In this document: positions 54,451 through 64,000 of the stretch, piece by piece | Numbering within the stretch: the first letter of the stretch is position 1 | How the letters are laid out: every line of letters begins with the position of its first letter | Assembly (NCBI RefSeq): GCF_921294215.1 | Contig: NZ_CAKLDM010000001.1 | Location: forward strand, 1,054,001-1,118,000 | Length of the DNA stretch: 64,000 nt | Origin: Vibrio marisflavi CECT 7928 | GTDB lineage: Bacteria > Pseudomonadota > Gammaproteobacteria > Enterobacterales > Vibrionaceae | Direction: 5' to 3' | Position numbers and translations under genes: made by a program | The notes under the pieces: model-generated | Databases searched by the model: none | Seen by the model: the letters and a program-made list of their open reading frames with translations, nothing else | Told to the model about the DNA's origin: nothing

Positions 54451-54757
54451 CCTAGGCCGAAGAGTCGAGCCTATAAGGAACGAAAATGATTGCTGTAATA
54501 CTACCTGGTCACGGTACTTTTGTGCATGGCCATGGACAAACGCTCCACAAAGTTATTAGCGAACAAATGAAATTTAAAGCGTTCGATTACCCAGTTGGCA
54601 TGAATACCTCTCAACTAGAACCGGCAATGCAAGCCTCGATTGAAGAAATTGACTCTGGAGAAGGTATTGCCTTACTCACCGATCTACTCGGCGACACACC
54701 ATTTCGAATAGTTAACCTGAAACCTAGGCCGAAGAGTCGAGCCTATAAGGAACAAAA
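54451..54757 (+). repeat. Tandem duplication unit (272 bp) covering the PTS IIA start region
   Basis: The segment starting CCTAGGCCGAAGAGTCGAGC at 54451 recurs at 54723 with very few differences, including the ribosome binding site and the first ~75 codons of the IIA gene. The two units are exactly 272 bases apart. The first unit stops being similar where its reading frame runs into the second copy's leader. Confidence 0.9.
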
Positions 54758-54761
54758 ATGA
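54486..54761 (+). pseudogene. Truncated duplicate of the PTS EIIA gene
   Basis: A 91-codon frame in which the first 75 residues are about 75 percent identical to the intact IIA that follows and keep the active His9 (P-G-H-G-T-F). It then runs into the leader of the next copy and ends with the unrelated tail V-N-L-K-P-R-P-K-S-R-A-Y-K-E-Q-K. The IIA fold is only half present, so a stable phosphocarrier is unlikely, but the frame is open and has its own ribosome binding site (AAGGAAC), and its stop overlaps the next start by four bases. It could be a translated remnant or be shaping translation of the real IIA. Confidence 0.75.
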
Positions 54762-55187
54762 TTGCTGTAATACTATCTGGTCACGGTGCTTTTGCTTCTG
54801 GCCTTGAACAAGCGGTCAACCAAGTTATTGGCGAACAAGTACAATTTAAAGCAATCGATTTCCCAGTTGACATGAACACCTCTCAGCTAGAATCGGCAAT
54901 GCGAGCCGCGATTAAAGAAATTGACTCTGGAGAAGGTATTGTCTTTCTCACCGATCTACTCGGCGGCACACCATTTCGTACTGCTTCAATGTTAAGCCAA
55001 GAGCGCCAAGATATTGAAGTCGTTACTGGCACCAACATGCAAATGGCCGCTGAAATGCTACTAGAGCGCGATGAACTCACCATCGCTGAATTTAGTCATC
55101 AAGCCATCGAATGTGGCCACCGAGGTATCACCTCATTCGCGGCGCAATTAGCCCTTCAAAACGAAAAACCAGTAACGGTAGAAGAAG

Positions 55188-55198
<11 letters not shown>
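54758..55198 (+). CDS. agaF: PTS system N-acetylgalactosamine/galactosamine EIIA component
   Basis: A 146-residue mannose-family IIA with active site His9 in V-I-L-S-G-H-G-A-F-A-S-G, followed by F-L-T-D-L-L-G-G-T-P-F-R. It carries phosphate from HPr to the IIB. It begins four bases inside the truncated copy and overlaps the deacetylase gene by 11 bases. Confidence 0.92.
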
Positions 55199-57226
<2,028 letters not shown>

Positions 57227-57277
57227 TAAGAAACTCAAATTAGAGTATAGACACCACTCCCCCCTCTTGGTGTTGCT

Positions 57278-57315
57278 GGGCACTTGAGCAGTATGAATCA
57301 GGTGCCCTTTTCTTT
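57278..57315 (+). terminator. Intrinsic terminator of the aga operon
   Basis: GGGCACTTGA and TCAGGTGCCC form a 10-bp stem with one G-U and a 10-base loop, followed by TTTTCTTT. It lies about 50 bases after kbaY. A second weaker stem (ACACCA / TGGTGT) precedes it. Confidence 0.82.
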
Positions 57316-57401
57316 GTCGAGTTATAAGTCCTACTTGCTGAGCTATTGTCGGAACACATTAAAGCTTGATCGATTTAGGCTTAATTTCAGGCAAAACTTT
57401 A

Positions 57402-58061
57402 CTAACTCCAGTTCAAAACCTGCCAGTTTGGTTGGTTGGCATGTTCTTTTAGTCGACAACACGGGTTTACCAGATACGCGTAATCTGCATACTGGCACAA
57501 TGGAAGATCGTTAATTGAATCGGTAAAGAAATGAACTTCTGAATAAGAGTTTGATTGTGCAGCTATCCATTGTTCTAAACGAGTAACTTTGCCTTCACGA
57601 TAGCTTGCTACACCGTCGACTTCTGCCGTATAACAGCGATCGTTTTCAACTAAGTCGATACCCAGCGCATGCTCAATGCCGAGATAATTGCCTACCACTT
57701 CGACTAAGAATGTCACCGACGCAGAGATGATAACCATATCAATCTTCTTGCGCTTTAGCTTATCAATAACTATTTTCGACTGAGCAAACTGTTTGTCCAG
57801 AATGTGCTGTTCAACGCATTCTGTGACCAATTTCTCTACTTCATGTTTAGCTATGTTTGCCAATGGTTCCAATGAAAAACGAAGATAATCATTCATATCC
57901 AACTTGCCTTGGCTATATAGCTTCATTAGACGCTTATCTTCCTGCAAAAAATCCGGCCCAGAAGCAATCCCTTTATCAACCATAAATTGATGCCATATCA
58001 TCATGCAATCTGCATTAATTAATGTTTCGTCCATATCAAAGACATACAGTGGCTTGAGCAT
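57402..58061 (-). CDS. HAD-superfamily phosphatase (HAD-IB, SerB-like)
   Basis: A 219-residue cytoplasmic enzyme. Motif I F-D-M-D-E-T-L-I gives the nucleophile and acid aspartates (Asp9, Asp11), motif II V-I-I-S-A-S has the serine, and motif IV F-F-T-D-S-I-N-D-L-P has the metal-binding aspartates. The cap insertion is of the small HAD-IB type. It is the last gene of the ABC importer operon, two bases after the ATPase gene, so it may dephosphorylate what is imported. Confidence 0.85.
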   Translation of the reverse strand: MLKPLYVFDMDETLINADCMMIWHQFMVDKGIASGPDFLQEDKRLMKLYSQGKLDMNDYLRFSLEPLANIAKHEVEKLVTECVEQHILDKQFAQSKIVIDKLKRKKIDMVIISASVTFLVEVVGNYLGIEHALGIDLVENDRCYTAEVDGVASYREGKVTRLEQWIAAQSNSYSEVHFFTDSINDLPLCQYADYAYLVNPCCRLKEHANQPNWQVLNWS

Positions 58062-58063
58062 GA

Positions 58064-59083
58064 TTAGTTTCTCACCGGTTGAATTTCATTGAGGTTAAAC
58101 AATAGCTCAATTTGACTGCCATTAGCGAGCAGACGTTCTGATGAACGGTTGAGTAAATCGATGGTCAGTTCACAGTCATTGATATTAACCTGATAGCGAA
58201 TGATATTCCCCAATAACTGGTGGTTTCTAATGATACCTTTCTGCGGTGCGGAGATGTGACGGCCATATTGACGGCCTTCTTCTTTTACATAAATAGATTC
58301 TGGGCGAATCGCGACTTTCCACTCAGTATTGATATTAAAGAGCTGCTTCGCTTTCTCTGCACCAACTAAATTGTAGTGCCCCATAAAACCAGCAACAAAC
58401 TCGTTGGCCGGTTGAGTGTATATGGTTTCTGGAGAGCCAGCTTGAACAATTTTACCCTTGTTCATTAGAAAGATGCGGTCGGACATGATCATCGCTTCTT
58501 CTTGATCGTGAGTAACAAAAATAGTGGTCAAACCTAACTCTTTTTGCACATGACGAATTTGCTGGCGTAATTGTTTTCGAATTTTAGCATCCAGTGCTGA
58601 AAGTGGTTCATCCAGCAAAAGAATACGAGGCTTTACTACCAGCGCTCTCGCAAGAGCCACACGCTGCCGCTGACCGCCAGAAAGCTGGTGAGGGTAGTGC
58701 TTTTCTTTGCCCTTCAAGTTCACCAGATCAACAATCATCTCAACTTCTTGTTTTATGGTGTGCGATGCCATTTTTTTCATCTTCAAGCCAAAGGCAATGT
58801 TGTCTTCAACCGTCAAGTTTGGAAATAAGGCATAAGACTGAAATACCATTCCGATACCGCGCTGCTGAGGCACTTGATGGGTAATATCTTGCCCATCAAC
58901 CCATATTTCGCCCCCATCAACTGGGTTCAAGCCCGCTAGGCTGCGCAATAACGTCGATTTACCACAGCCACTTGGGCCAAGTAGCGTGATGAATTCACCT
59001 TTTTCAATCGTAAAATCTATGTCTTGAAAGACTGTGTTTTCACCAAAGCGCTTAGTAAGTTGATTGACTGTCACGTAACTCAT
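58064..59083 (-). CDS. ABC transporter ATP-binding protein (PhnT/FbpC/AfuC type)
   Basis: A 339-residue ATPase. Walker A L-G-P-S-G-C-G-K-S-T, Q-loop F-Q-S-Y-A-L-F-P, signature L-S-G-G-Q-R-Q-R-V-A, Walker B I-L-L-L-D-E-P, H-loop V-T-H-D. The last 100 residues form the regulatory domain found in spermidine, iron and phosphonate importers. It overlaps the upstream permease gene by four bases. Confidence 0.93.
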   Translation of the reverse strand: MSYVTVNQLTKRFGENTVFQDIDFTIEKGEFITLLGPSGCGKSTLLRSLAGLNPVDGGEIWVDGQDITHQVPQQRGIGMVFQSYALFPNLTVEDNIAFGLKMKKMASHTIKQEVEMIVDLVNLKGKEKHYPHQLSGGQRQRVALARALVVKPRILLLDEPLSALDAKIRKQLRQQIRHVQKELGLTTIFVTHDQEEAMIMSDRIFLMNKGKIVQAGSPETIYTQPANEFVAGFMGHYNLVGAEKAKQLFNINTEWKVAIRPESIYVKEEGRQYGRHISAPQKGIIRNHQLLGNIIRYQVNINDCELTIDLLNRSSERLLANGSQIELLFNLNEIQPVRN

Positions 59084-59868
59084 GAATTCACCCCTTGATT
59101 AAATCGATTTGCTAGCCAGGTAAGTAAGAAAATAAACAGGAAGTAAGTGACAACCAGTGCAGATGTAAAGTGGCCACTGACCTGACGCATATTGTATAAG
59201 TAGACTTGTAGGGTTTCGTATCGAGTACCGACTAAAATATTAGCGAAAACGAATTCACCTAGTAAAAATGAAAATGATAGGAATAAAGAGGTTATCAGCC
59301 CTTTTTTTAGGTTTGGCAAGATCACCATCAAAAAAGCTTGTGTTGTACTAGCTCCAAGTAGATGCGCTGCATCCATTAAATCTCGCAGATTTATCGCCTC
59401 AAAACTATTGGCTAAAGTACGATAAATAAATGGCAAAGCAATGGTGAAGTATGTACCAATTAAAATCCATGGAGTACCGATGAGTGTCACCTTGCTATCG
59501 GCATACAACTCTAGTAAACCTACAGACGATACCACTGGTGGCACGGCAAAAGGCAACAGAATAAGGATACCCATAAGCTTATCTAACTTGGGAAAGTAGT
59601 AAAATACGACAAAAATAGTCGGCAAAATGAGTGCAATACTAAGCACTAAAGCTGAGATACAAACCAGTAACGAACGGCCAAAAGCTGCCAAAAATCTTGG
59701 GTCGGTAAGTAGCTGGATATACCATTTTAAAGTAAAACCATCGGGTAATACTGTCGCTCCCCAACGAGAAGAAACGGAATAGACAAAGGTTGCAATGATA
59801 GGAAGCAGCATAATGACAACAATGCTGTAGACAACGGTCTTATGATAGATAGGGTTTGTGTTTTTCAT
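59080..59868 (-). CDS. ABC transporter permease, second subunit
   Basis: A 262-residue inner-membrane protein with six segments. The ATPase-contact loop is A-A-H-L-L-G-A-S-T-T-Q-A-F-L-M-V-I-L-P-N, the E-A-A family motif. Overlaps the neighbouring permease and ATPase genes by four bases each. Related to PhnV/PotC/FbpB C-terminal halves. Confidence 0.9.
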   Translation of the reverse strand: MKNTNPIYHKTVVYSIVVIMLLPIIATFVYSVSSRWGATVLPDGFTLKWYIQLLTDPRFLAAFGRSLLVCISALVLSIALILPTIFVVFYYFPKLDKLMGILILLPFAVPPVVSSVGLLELYADSKVTLIGTPWILIGTYFTIALPFIYRTLANSFEAINLRDLMDAAHLLGASTTQAFLMVILPNLKKGLITSLFLSFSFLLGEFVFANILVGTRYETLQVYLYNMRQVSGHFTSALVVTYFLFIFLLTWLANRFNQGVNS

Positions 59869-60755
59869 CCACGCCTCCCTGCATAGCTTTTGCTAATCAA
59901 CCATTGGTTTACCACGGTAATGAATGCCAATATCGCCATCAGCACGACAGAAATAGCTGCGGCTAAATTGGGTTCAAGATATAAATCACCAGAAACAAGG
60001 TTCGCGATACGAATAGTGATCATGTTGTAGTTACCAGATGTGAGAGCATAAACGCTGGCATACGCGCCCACCGCATTTGCGATGAGAATAATAAAGGTGC
60101 CTAGTATTGCAGGTGACAGCACAGGCAAGGCGACTTTCATCCAATATTGCCATGTTTTAGCACCTAATAACGCAGCGGCTGATTGCCAATCATCATCAAG
60201 AGCATCAAACGCGGGGTAAAGCAGTAGCACTGCAAGTGGGATTTGAAAATAGATATAAATCGCCAGCAGTCCCCATTTTCCATACAGATTGAAGTCGTCA
60301 ATGATTCCATATTGTTTGAGTAATAGAGTTAATGCGCCGTTCAAGCCAAGAATAATAATGAAAGCAAAGGCCAGTGGTACGCCAGCAAAGTTGCTGCTCA
60401 TATTGGTAAATGCGATAACGCCATCTCGGAGCTTGGAATCGACTCGGCGTAAAGAAGATACTAGCGTAATCGCTACCAGCATTCCCACGACACTAGACCA
60501 AACTGATAGCCATAAGCTGTTGCCAAAGGCTTGCATCATGAAGTCGGAGTCAACGATTTCTAGATAATGGTCAAATGAAAACTCGCTATCATAAATAAAA
60601 CTGTTAAACAAAACCCAAGCCATGGGTGCGAGTTGAAATAGGTAGAAAAATGCTATGAAAGGCATTAGCCATAACGCAGGCTTAAGCCGTTTTAAAACCC
60701 TATTTTCATTTGTTTTAATTGCGAGGCTTTCGCGTTTGAGAGCAGAAATGTTCAT
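59865..60755 (-). CDS. ABC transporter permease, first subunit
   Basis: A 296-residue inner-membrane protein with six membrane segments after a 30-residue cytoplasmic tail. The coupling loop is S-A-A-A-L-L-G-A-K-T-W-Q-Y-W-M-K-V-A-L-P. Pairs with the other permease. Its start overlaps the phosphatase-like gene by four bases. Confidence 0.9.
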   Translation of the reverse strand: MNISALKRESLAIKTNENRVLKRLKPALWLMPFIAFFYLFQLAPMAWVLFNSFIYDSEFSFDHYLEIVDSDFMMQAFGNSLWLSVWSSVVGMLVAITLVSSLRRVDSKLRDGVIAFTNMSSNFAGVPLAFAFIIILGLNGALTLLLKQYGIIDDFNLYGKWGLLAIYIYFQIPLAVLLLYPAFDALDDDWQSAAALLGAKTWQYWMKVALPVLSPAILGTFIILIANAVGAYASVYALTSGNYNMITIRIANLVSGDLYLEPNLAAAISVVLMAILAFITVVNQWLISKSYAGRRG

Positions 60756-61558
60756 TGTAGTAACAACTCCCTTGGGTAAGGTTTGTCGTGATTAAGATTC
60801 ATTAACTCGCAAACAATTCCGCAAATGTCAGTCTGCTTTACCTCGCAATCCTGATGCATAAATTTACTGCCAATCACAAAGAATGGTACCTCGCGTTCTT
60901 CTGCAAGGATCCCGCCATGTGATAGATCATTATTCATACCGTGATCACTGGTGATAATCACCTGATAACCGTCGTCTAACCAGCTCTCTATGTAGTTCGA
61001 CAAGTAGATATCTACATTGCGAACCGTATTACGATATTGCTTAGAATCCAATCCGAATTTATGGCCCATGTCGTCAATATTCATCGGGTGAATTAAGAGA
61101 AAATCTGGATGATGTGCAAGACGCAAATATTCAGCATCAAGTAGGAGCGCTTCATCTGGGTAATGATCCCATTGATAAAAGCAGCCATATTGAATGTTCA
61201 GGTTGTCATTATGTGTAAAACGATCGCGAACAGCATTAAAAGGGGCTCGATTGTAGAGTTCACTAACCCAAGAATAAGCGGCAGCTGCAGTCGTTCTATT
61301 TTGAGACTTCGCGATACTAAAAATCGAATCGTTGTGAGAAAGACGGACAATATTATTGTTAACGATGCCGCTGTCTATTGGTCGAATACCTGTCAAAATG
61401 CACTCATAGAGAGGACGCGACAGTGAAGGCAGTTCGCATTGAATTGGGTACAATGTTGCTCTTTGTTGTTCAATCAATCCATTTAGGTAGCCCATACAGT
61501 CACGGGCTACCTGATAATTGAGTCCATCAAGAACAGCAAGGATGACCTTATTGCTCAT
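60752..61558 (-). CDS. Alkaline-phosphatase-superfamily enzyme (phosphodiesterase / phosphonoacetate-hydrolase-like)
   Basis: A 268-residue protein. Motifs: V-I-L-A-V-L-D-G-L-N (metal aspartate 10), a nucleophile region L-P-S-L-S-R-P, then N-I-D-D-M-G-H, and T-S-D-H-G-M-N, with a further histidine in L-S-H-G-G. These are the six metal ligands and nucleophile of the alkaline phosphatase/NPP fold. No signal peptide, so it acts in the cytoplasm on an imported compound. Family members cleave phosphodiesters, phosphomonoesters or the carbon-phosphorus bond of phosphonoacetate; the exact substrate is open. Second gene of the operon. Confidence 0.85.
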   Translation of the reverse strand: MSNKVILAVLDGLNYQVARDCMGYLNGLIEQQRATLYPIQCELPSLSRPLYECILTGIRPIDSGIVNNNIVRLSHNDSIFSIAKSQNRTTAAAAYSWVSELYNRAPFNAVRDRFTHNDNLNIQYGCFYQWDHYPDEALLLDAEYLRLAHHPDFLLIHPMNIDDMGHKFGLDSKQYRNTVRNVDIYLSNYIESWLDDGYQVIITSDHGMNNDLSHGGILAEEREVPFFVIGSKFMHQDCEVKQTDICGIVCELMNLNHDKPYPRELLLQ

Positions 61559-61567
61559 ATTAAGCTC

Positions 61568-62635
61568 TTATTGCTGATGGATTAATACGATTTCTTGCCA
61601 CTGGCGTGGTAGTTTGCGGGCTGATTTTTCCCATACTTTAAAATCGGAGATTGATTGCACGTTGTTGTATTGCTCATTCGGTAGCAATTTTTTCTTCACA
61701 GAAGGCGGTAACTCGATGTTAGTTCGAATTGGTCTAGCATACCCTTCAGCTAGGTTAATCTGGCCTTGGTCACTGAAGATATACTCGCGAGCTAACTTGG
61801 CCGCATTAGGGTGTTTTGCAAACTTATTGATAATCGTGGTGTAACCGGAAATGACCGAACCATCTTGCGGGATACTTACTGTGAAACGTTCGCGGTCAAT
61901 TTTGTCGCGGTAGTTAAGTGCATTGAAGTCCCACATAATCGCGACTTCAACTTCACCTTTCTCTAAGTTAGCCATATTTGGGTCGGTGAATGAGAGACGG
62001 CCTTGCTTAGCCAGCTCTGCAAAGAACTTTAATGCTGGCTTAAGGTTCGCTTCGCTGCCATTGTTTGCAAATGCAGCGGCGAGTACAGCATTATTGGCCT
62101 GAGCGGCACTGCCGACATCTCCCACACTGACTTTATAGTCACCTTTTAGCAGATCTTGCCATGTTTTCGGCGCATCTTTCACTAGGTTGTTATTCGATAT
62201 AAAAGCAATCGTACCTGTGTAAGCGAGTGCCCAGTGGCCATCTTTGTCTTTTGCCCAAGCTGGAATGTCGTTCCATGTAGTGGGTTTATAAGGCTGGGTG
62301 ACACCTTTCTTAACAGCAACTCGAGCGAAAGCAAAACCGACATCGCCAATGTCTGCTGTTGCATTACTCTTTTCAGCTGCAAACTTCGCTATCTCTTGCG
62401 CCGAACTCATGTCAGTATCTTGATGTTTCAGACCATAATCGGACTGGAGATCAGCCCATGTGTCTTTCCAGTTAGCCCAACTATCGGGCATTCCTACACT
62501 GTATACTGCACCTTCTTTCTTTGCCGCATCTATGAGTGATGGGTTGATTTCTTCATTGGCAAATACCGATGCGGAAAGTGTAGTAGCAAAAAGTGTCGCT
62601 GATATTGCAATTGAACGACTAAACGACCTATTCAT
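61568..62635 (-). CDS. ABC transporter periplasmic substrate-binding protein (AfuA/PhnS/Fbp-like)
   Basis: A 355-residue protein with a signal peptide cleaved near S-V-F-A (residue 26). The mature N-terminus A-A-K-K-E-G-A-V-Y-S-V-G and the later K-D-A-P-K-T-W-Q-D-L-L-K-G-D-Y-K-V-S-V-G-D are typical of the iron/thiamine/phosphonate/hexose-phosphate binding group. Tyrosine pairs used by iron-binding FbpA are not evident, favouring an organic phosphate or phosphonate. First gene of the operon. Confidence 0.88.
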   Translation of the reverse strand: MNRSFSRSIAISATLFATTLSASVFANEEINPSLIDAAKKEGAVYSVGMPDSWANWKDTWADLQSDYGLKHQDTDMSSAQEIAKFAAEKSNATADIGDVGFAFARVAVKKGVTQPYKPTTWNDIPAWAKDKDGHWALAYTGTIAFISNNNLVKDAPKTWQDLLKGDYKVSVGDVGSAAQANNAVLAAAFANNGSEANLKPALKFFAELAKQGRLSFTDPNMANLEKGEVEVAIMWDFNALNYRDKIDRERFTVSIPQDGSVISGYTTIINKFAKHPNAAKLAREYIFSDQGQINLAEGYARPIRTNIELPPSVKKKLLPNEQYNNVQSISDFKVWEKSARKLPRQWQEIVLIHQQ

Positions 62636-62694
62636 TATTTGTATCCATTATTGACTGATATAGTTGTGGTAGTTATGGATGGTATAAGTCGAAT

Positions 62695-62723
62695 GTGACA
62701 GTTTTGGTTAGATTTCTTTACAG
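62695..62723 (-). promoter_or_regulatory. Candidate Pho box upstream of the importer operon
   Basis: On the minus strand CTGTAAA (62717-62723) and CTGTCAC (62695-62701) are two good PhoB heptamers 22 bases apart, with the weaker TCTAACC in between on the 11-base period. It lies 60-90 bases before the binding-protein start. The middle heptamer is poor, so this is tentative. Confidence 0.38.
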
Positions 62724-62843
62724 TTATTATTAATATTTATGTCAATAATATTTCATGACGACATCGATACTAGACGCCAATTTGGGGTAAATCGATTATT
62801 TTATCTGGTGTTTGAATAGACAGGGATAGATTTGTTATGACGA

Positions 62844-62878
62844 AGGTAAGGTGATAATAATTCGAATATCACCCTACC
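62844..62878. terminator. Hairpin between glycosidase-like gene and importer operon
   Basis: GGTAAGGTGATA / TATCACCCTACC, 11 of 12 pairs with a ten-base loop. It lies about 80 bases after the stop of the leftward gene at 62960. The 324-base gap (62636-62959) holds otherwise only the importer promoter region. Confidence 0.55.
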
Positions 62879-62959
62879 CTATAGAATAAGCTAAGAATTT
62901 GAATAAAAAGTTAAAATAAGCACCTATACCGCAGGAGCCACACACCTTAGCTCAGTACG

Positions 62960-64000
62960 TCAATTCGCCTCATTGGCGCTCTTAAAGCATGGCAGAACGT
63001 CTTGCTCAAAGTACGGAGCTTGGTTGACCCAAAACATGTAGTTCACCTTCAAGAATCCATGAGCGAAAGCACTGAGTAGAGGGACCAAATTTTTCGTATT
63101 CTCCTTTACTTCAGTATTATTGGTTTGGCCAATATAATTACCATCTTGAACTGCGATACCCAATGGCACGCTATATTGATGTTCATGCATCATTGCTAAT
63201 GCGTGGTTTAGCTGCCCCTTTCTTTGAACCATTAGATCTGGAGCGCCAAGCCCGACACCAATTTTCTCGCCATAGGCGTATATTGCTCTCAAATATCCTT
63301 TGTCATCCCAAGGTAGCCATTCGCCGGGCATAAAGTTGGCGTACTGCATCGTGGCGGATTTAGGGAAACTCGTTTTAAGAGCAAGCATATTTGCTTCGAT
63401 TGCTTTTACATATTTTTTGTCGGTGAACGACTTATCTGTTTTATGTGAAACACCGATGGCTGTCTCTTGGAGATTGATACCCTCAACTTTTCCATCGAAT
63501 GCTTTACCTAACGCTTGCAACAGCAAAGCAAACCTTTCATGTACTTTCTCATTCCAGCGTTTTGCAACCCACCCTTCAAGCTTATTGTCATCGGTGTATT
63601 GAGGCATGACGCCGCCATCATACTCTGACGATAATAAGTAGCGAGGTACAGCCTTGTACTTTGGACTAAATGTAGCGTCTTGCAATTGAATGAAAAGCGT
63701 TTTGCCGTGAGCTTGTAAATAGCTGAGATCGTCACGGATCTTTGAAAAATCATAGTGCCCTTTTTGGGGTTCCAACTCAGCCCAAGAGTACATAATTTGC
63801 GCACCAGCGAATCTAGAGTTTTTTAGGAAAGCACTGTTTCTAATGGATTGCCTATCTCGAGAAACATAAACAAAGTTTTTGATATTGTTTTGCGGGATTG
63901 GGCAGGTTGCATTGGCATATTTTTTATAGGCATGAACGTATCGGTTGGCAGGATTTTCCTGTTTAGCAAAACTATTCGTACTAAGCAGTAGTGACAATAC
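62960..64000 (-). CDS. Secreted TIM-barrel glycosidase-like protein (partial, start outside the window)
   Basis: 346 residues are visible and the frame is still open at the right edge. The visible start looks like the end of a signal peptide (L-S-L-L-L-S-T-N-S-F-A). The protein has the pattern M-Y-S-W-A-E-L-E-P-Q-K-G-H-Y-D-F-S-K-I, typical of beta-galactosidase-like (clan GH-A) barrels, a Q-L-Q-D-A-T strand and N-L-Q-E-T-A-I-G with a candidate acid/base glutamate, then F-M-P-G-E-W-L-P-W and M-F-W-V-N-Q-A-P-Y at the end of the barrel. It is a predicted periplasmic or secreted glycoside hydrolase of unknown substrate; no close family was recognised. Confidence 0.6.
   Translation of the reverse strand, partial: VLSLLLSTNSFAKQENPANRYVHAYKKYANATCPIPQNNIKNFVYVSRDRQSIRNSAFLKNSRFAGAQIMYSWAELEPQKGHYDFSKIRDDLSYLQAHGKTLFIQLQDATFSPKYKAVPRYLLSSEYDGGVMPQYTDDNKLEGWVAKRWNEKVHERFALLLQALGKAFDGKVEGINLQETAIGVSHKTDKSFTDKKYVKAIEANMLALKTSFPKSATMQYANFMPGEWLPWDDKGYLRAIYAYGEKIGVGLGAPDLMVQRKGQLNHALAMMHEHQYSVPLGIAVQDGNYIGQTNNTEVKENTKNLVPLLSAFAHGFLKVNYMFWVNQAPYFEQDVLPCFKSANEAN

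Noticed and set aside
57284..57514. 76-codon plus-strand frame after the aga operon
   Set aside because: It runs through the aga terminator and into the antisense of the HAD phosphatase gene, so it is a shadow.

Overview
The window reads as a chromosomal segment of a marine gamma-proteobacterium, most likely a Vibrio. The best evidence is a complete Qrr quorum-sensing small RNA gene (5449-5554, minus strand) with a sigma-54 promoter and LuxO-type sites, because Qrr RNAs are known only from Vibrionaceae. A RibB-type riboflavin enzyme with a decayed cyclohydrolase domain, an archaic chaperone-usher pilus and an aga-type amino-sugar operon fit this. No database search was possible; all names rest on motifs and gene order. 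Layout: 1-4.2 kb holds the N-terminus of a PLP enzyme, a Sel1-repeat lipoprotein coupled to a 51-residue small ORF, an alanine-rich repeat protein and a FUSC-type membrane protein. 4.2-11.1 kb holds ribB, the Qrr gene, an alpha/beta-hydrolase-like protein, a lone TadG-like von Willebrand protein, a DUF2061 membrane protein with a Fur box, an RhlE-type helicase and a periplasmic binding protein. 11.2-26.2 kb is an anaerobic nitrate respiration island: nirB-nirD-cobA, narGHJI, narK and divergent narX-narL, with FNR and NarL 7-2-7 sites in the intergenic gaps. NarK imports nitrate, NarGHI reduces it to nitrite, NirBD reduces nitrite to ammonium with siroheme supplied through CobA, and NarXL senses the ions. 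26.2-33.0 kb has a GNAT acetyltransferase, an EamA exporter with a divergent MarR regulator and two palindromic operators, and a four-gene archaic pilus operon (pilin, chaperone, minor subunit, usher). 33.6-37.0 kb is a LacI regulator with three operator copies facing an orphan ascorbate-type PTS (IIA, IIB, IIC). 37.0-47.5 kb is a patch of gene decay: an intact helicase gene plus a degenerate copy of its 5' end 5 kb away, a seven-repeat FG-GAP lipoprotein, a frameshifted sensor diguanylate cyclase, a chemoreceptor-cupredoxin-cytochrome peroxidase operon whose peroxidase carries one in-frame stop, and a frameshifted binding protein. 47.6-57.2 kb is an N-acetylgalactosamine/galactosamine operon with two tandem AgaR-like repressors, aldolase subunits, AgaS, a mannose-family PTS and a deacetylase; the PTS IIA gene is preceded by a truncated tandem copy of itself. 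57.4-62.6 kb is a tightly overlapping six-gene operon combining an AfuA/PhnS-type ABC importer with an alkaline-phosphatase-superfamily enzyme and a HAD phosphatase, suggesting uptake and dephosphorylation of a phosphorylated solute. The right end holds a partial TIM-barrel glycosidase-like protein.
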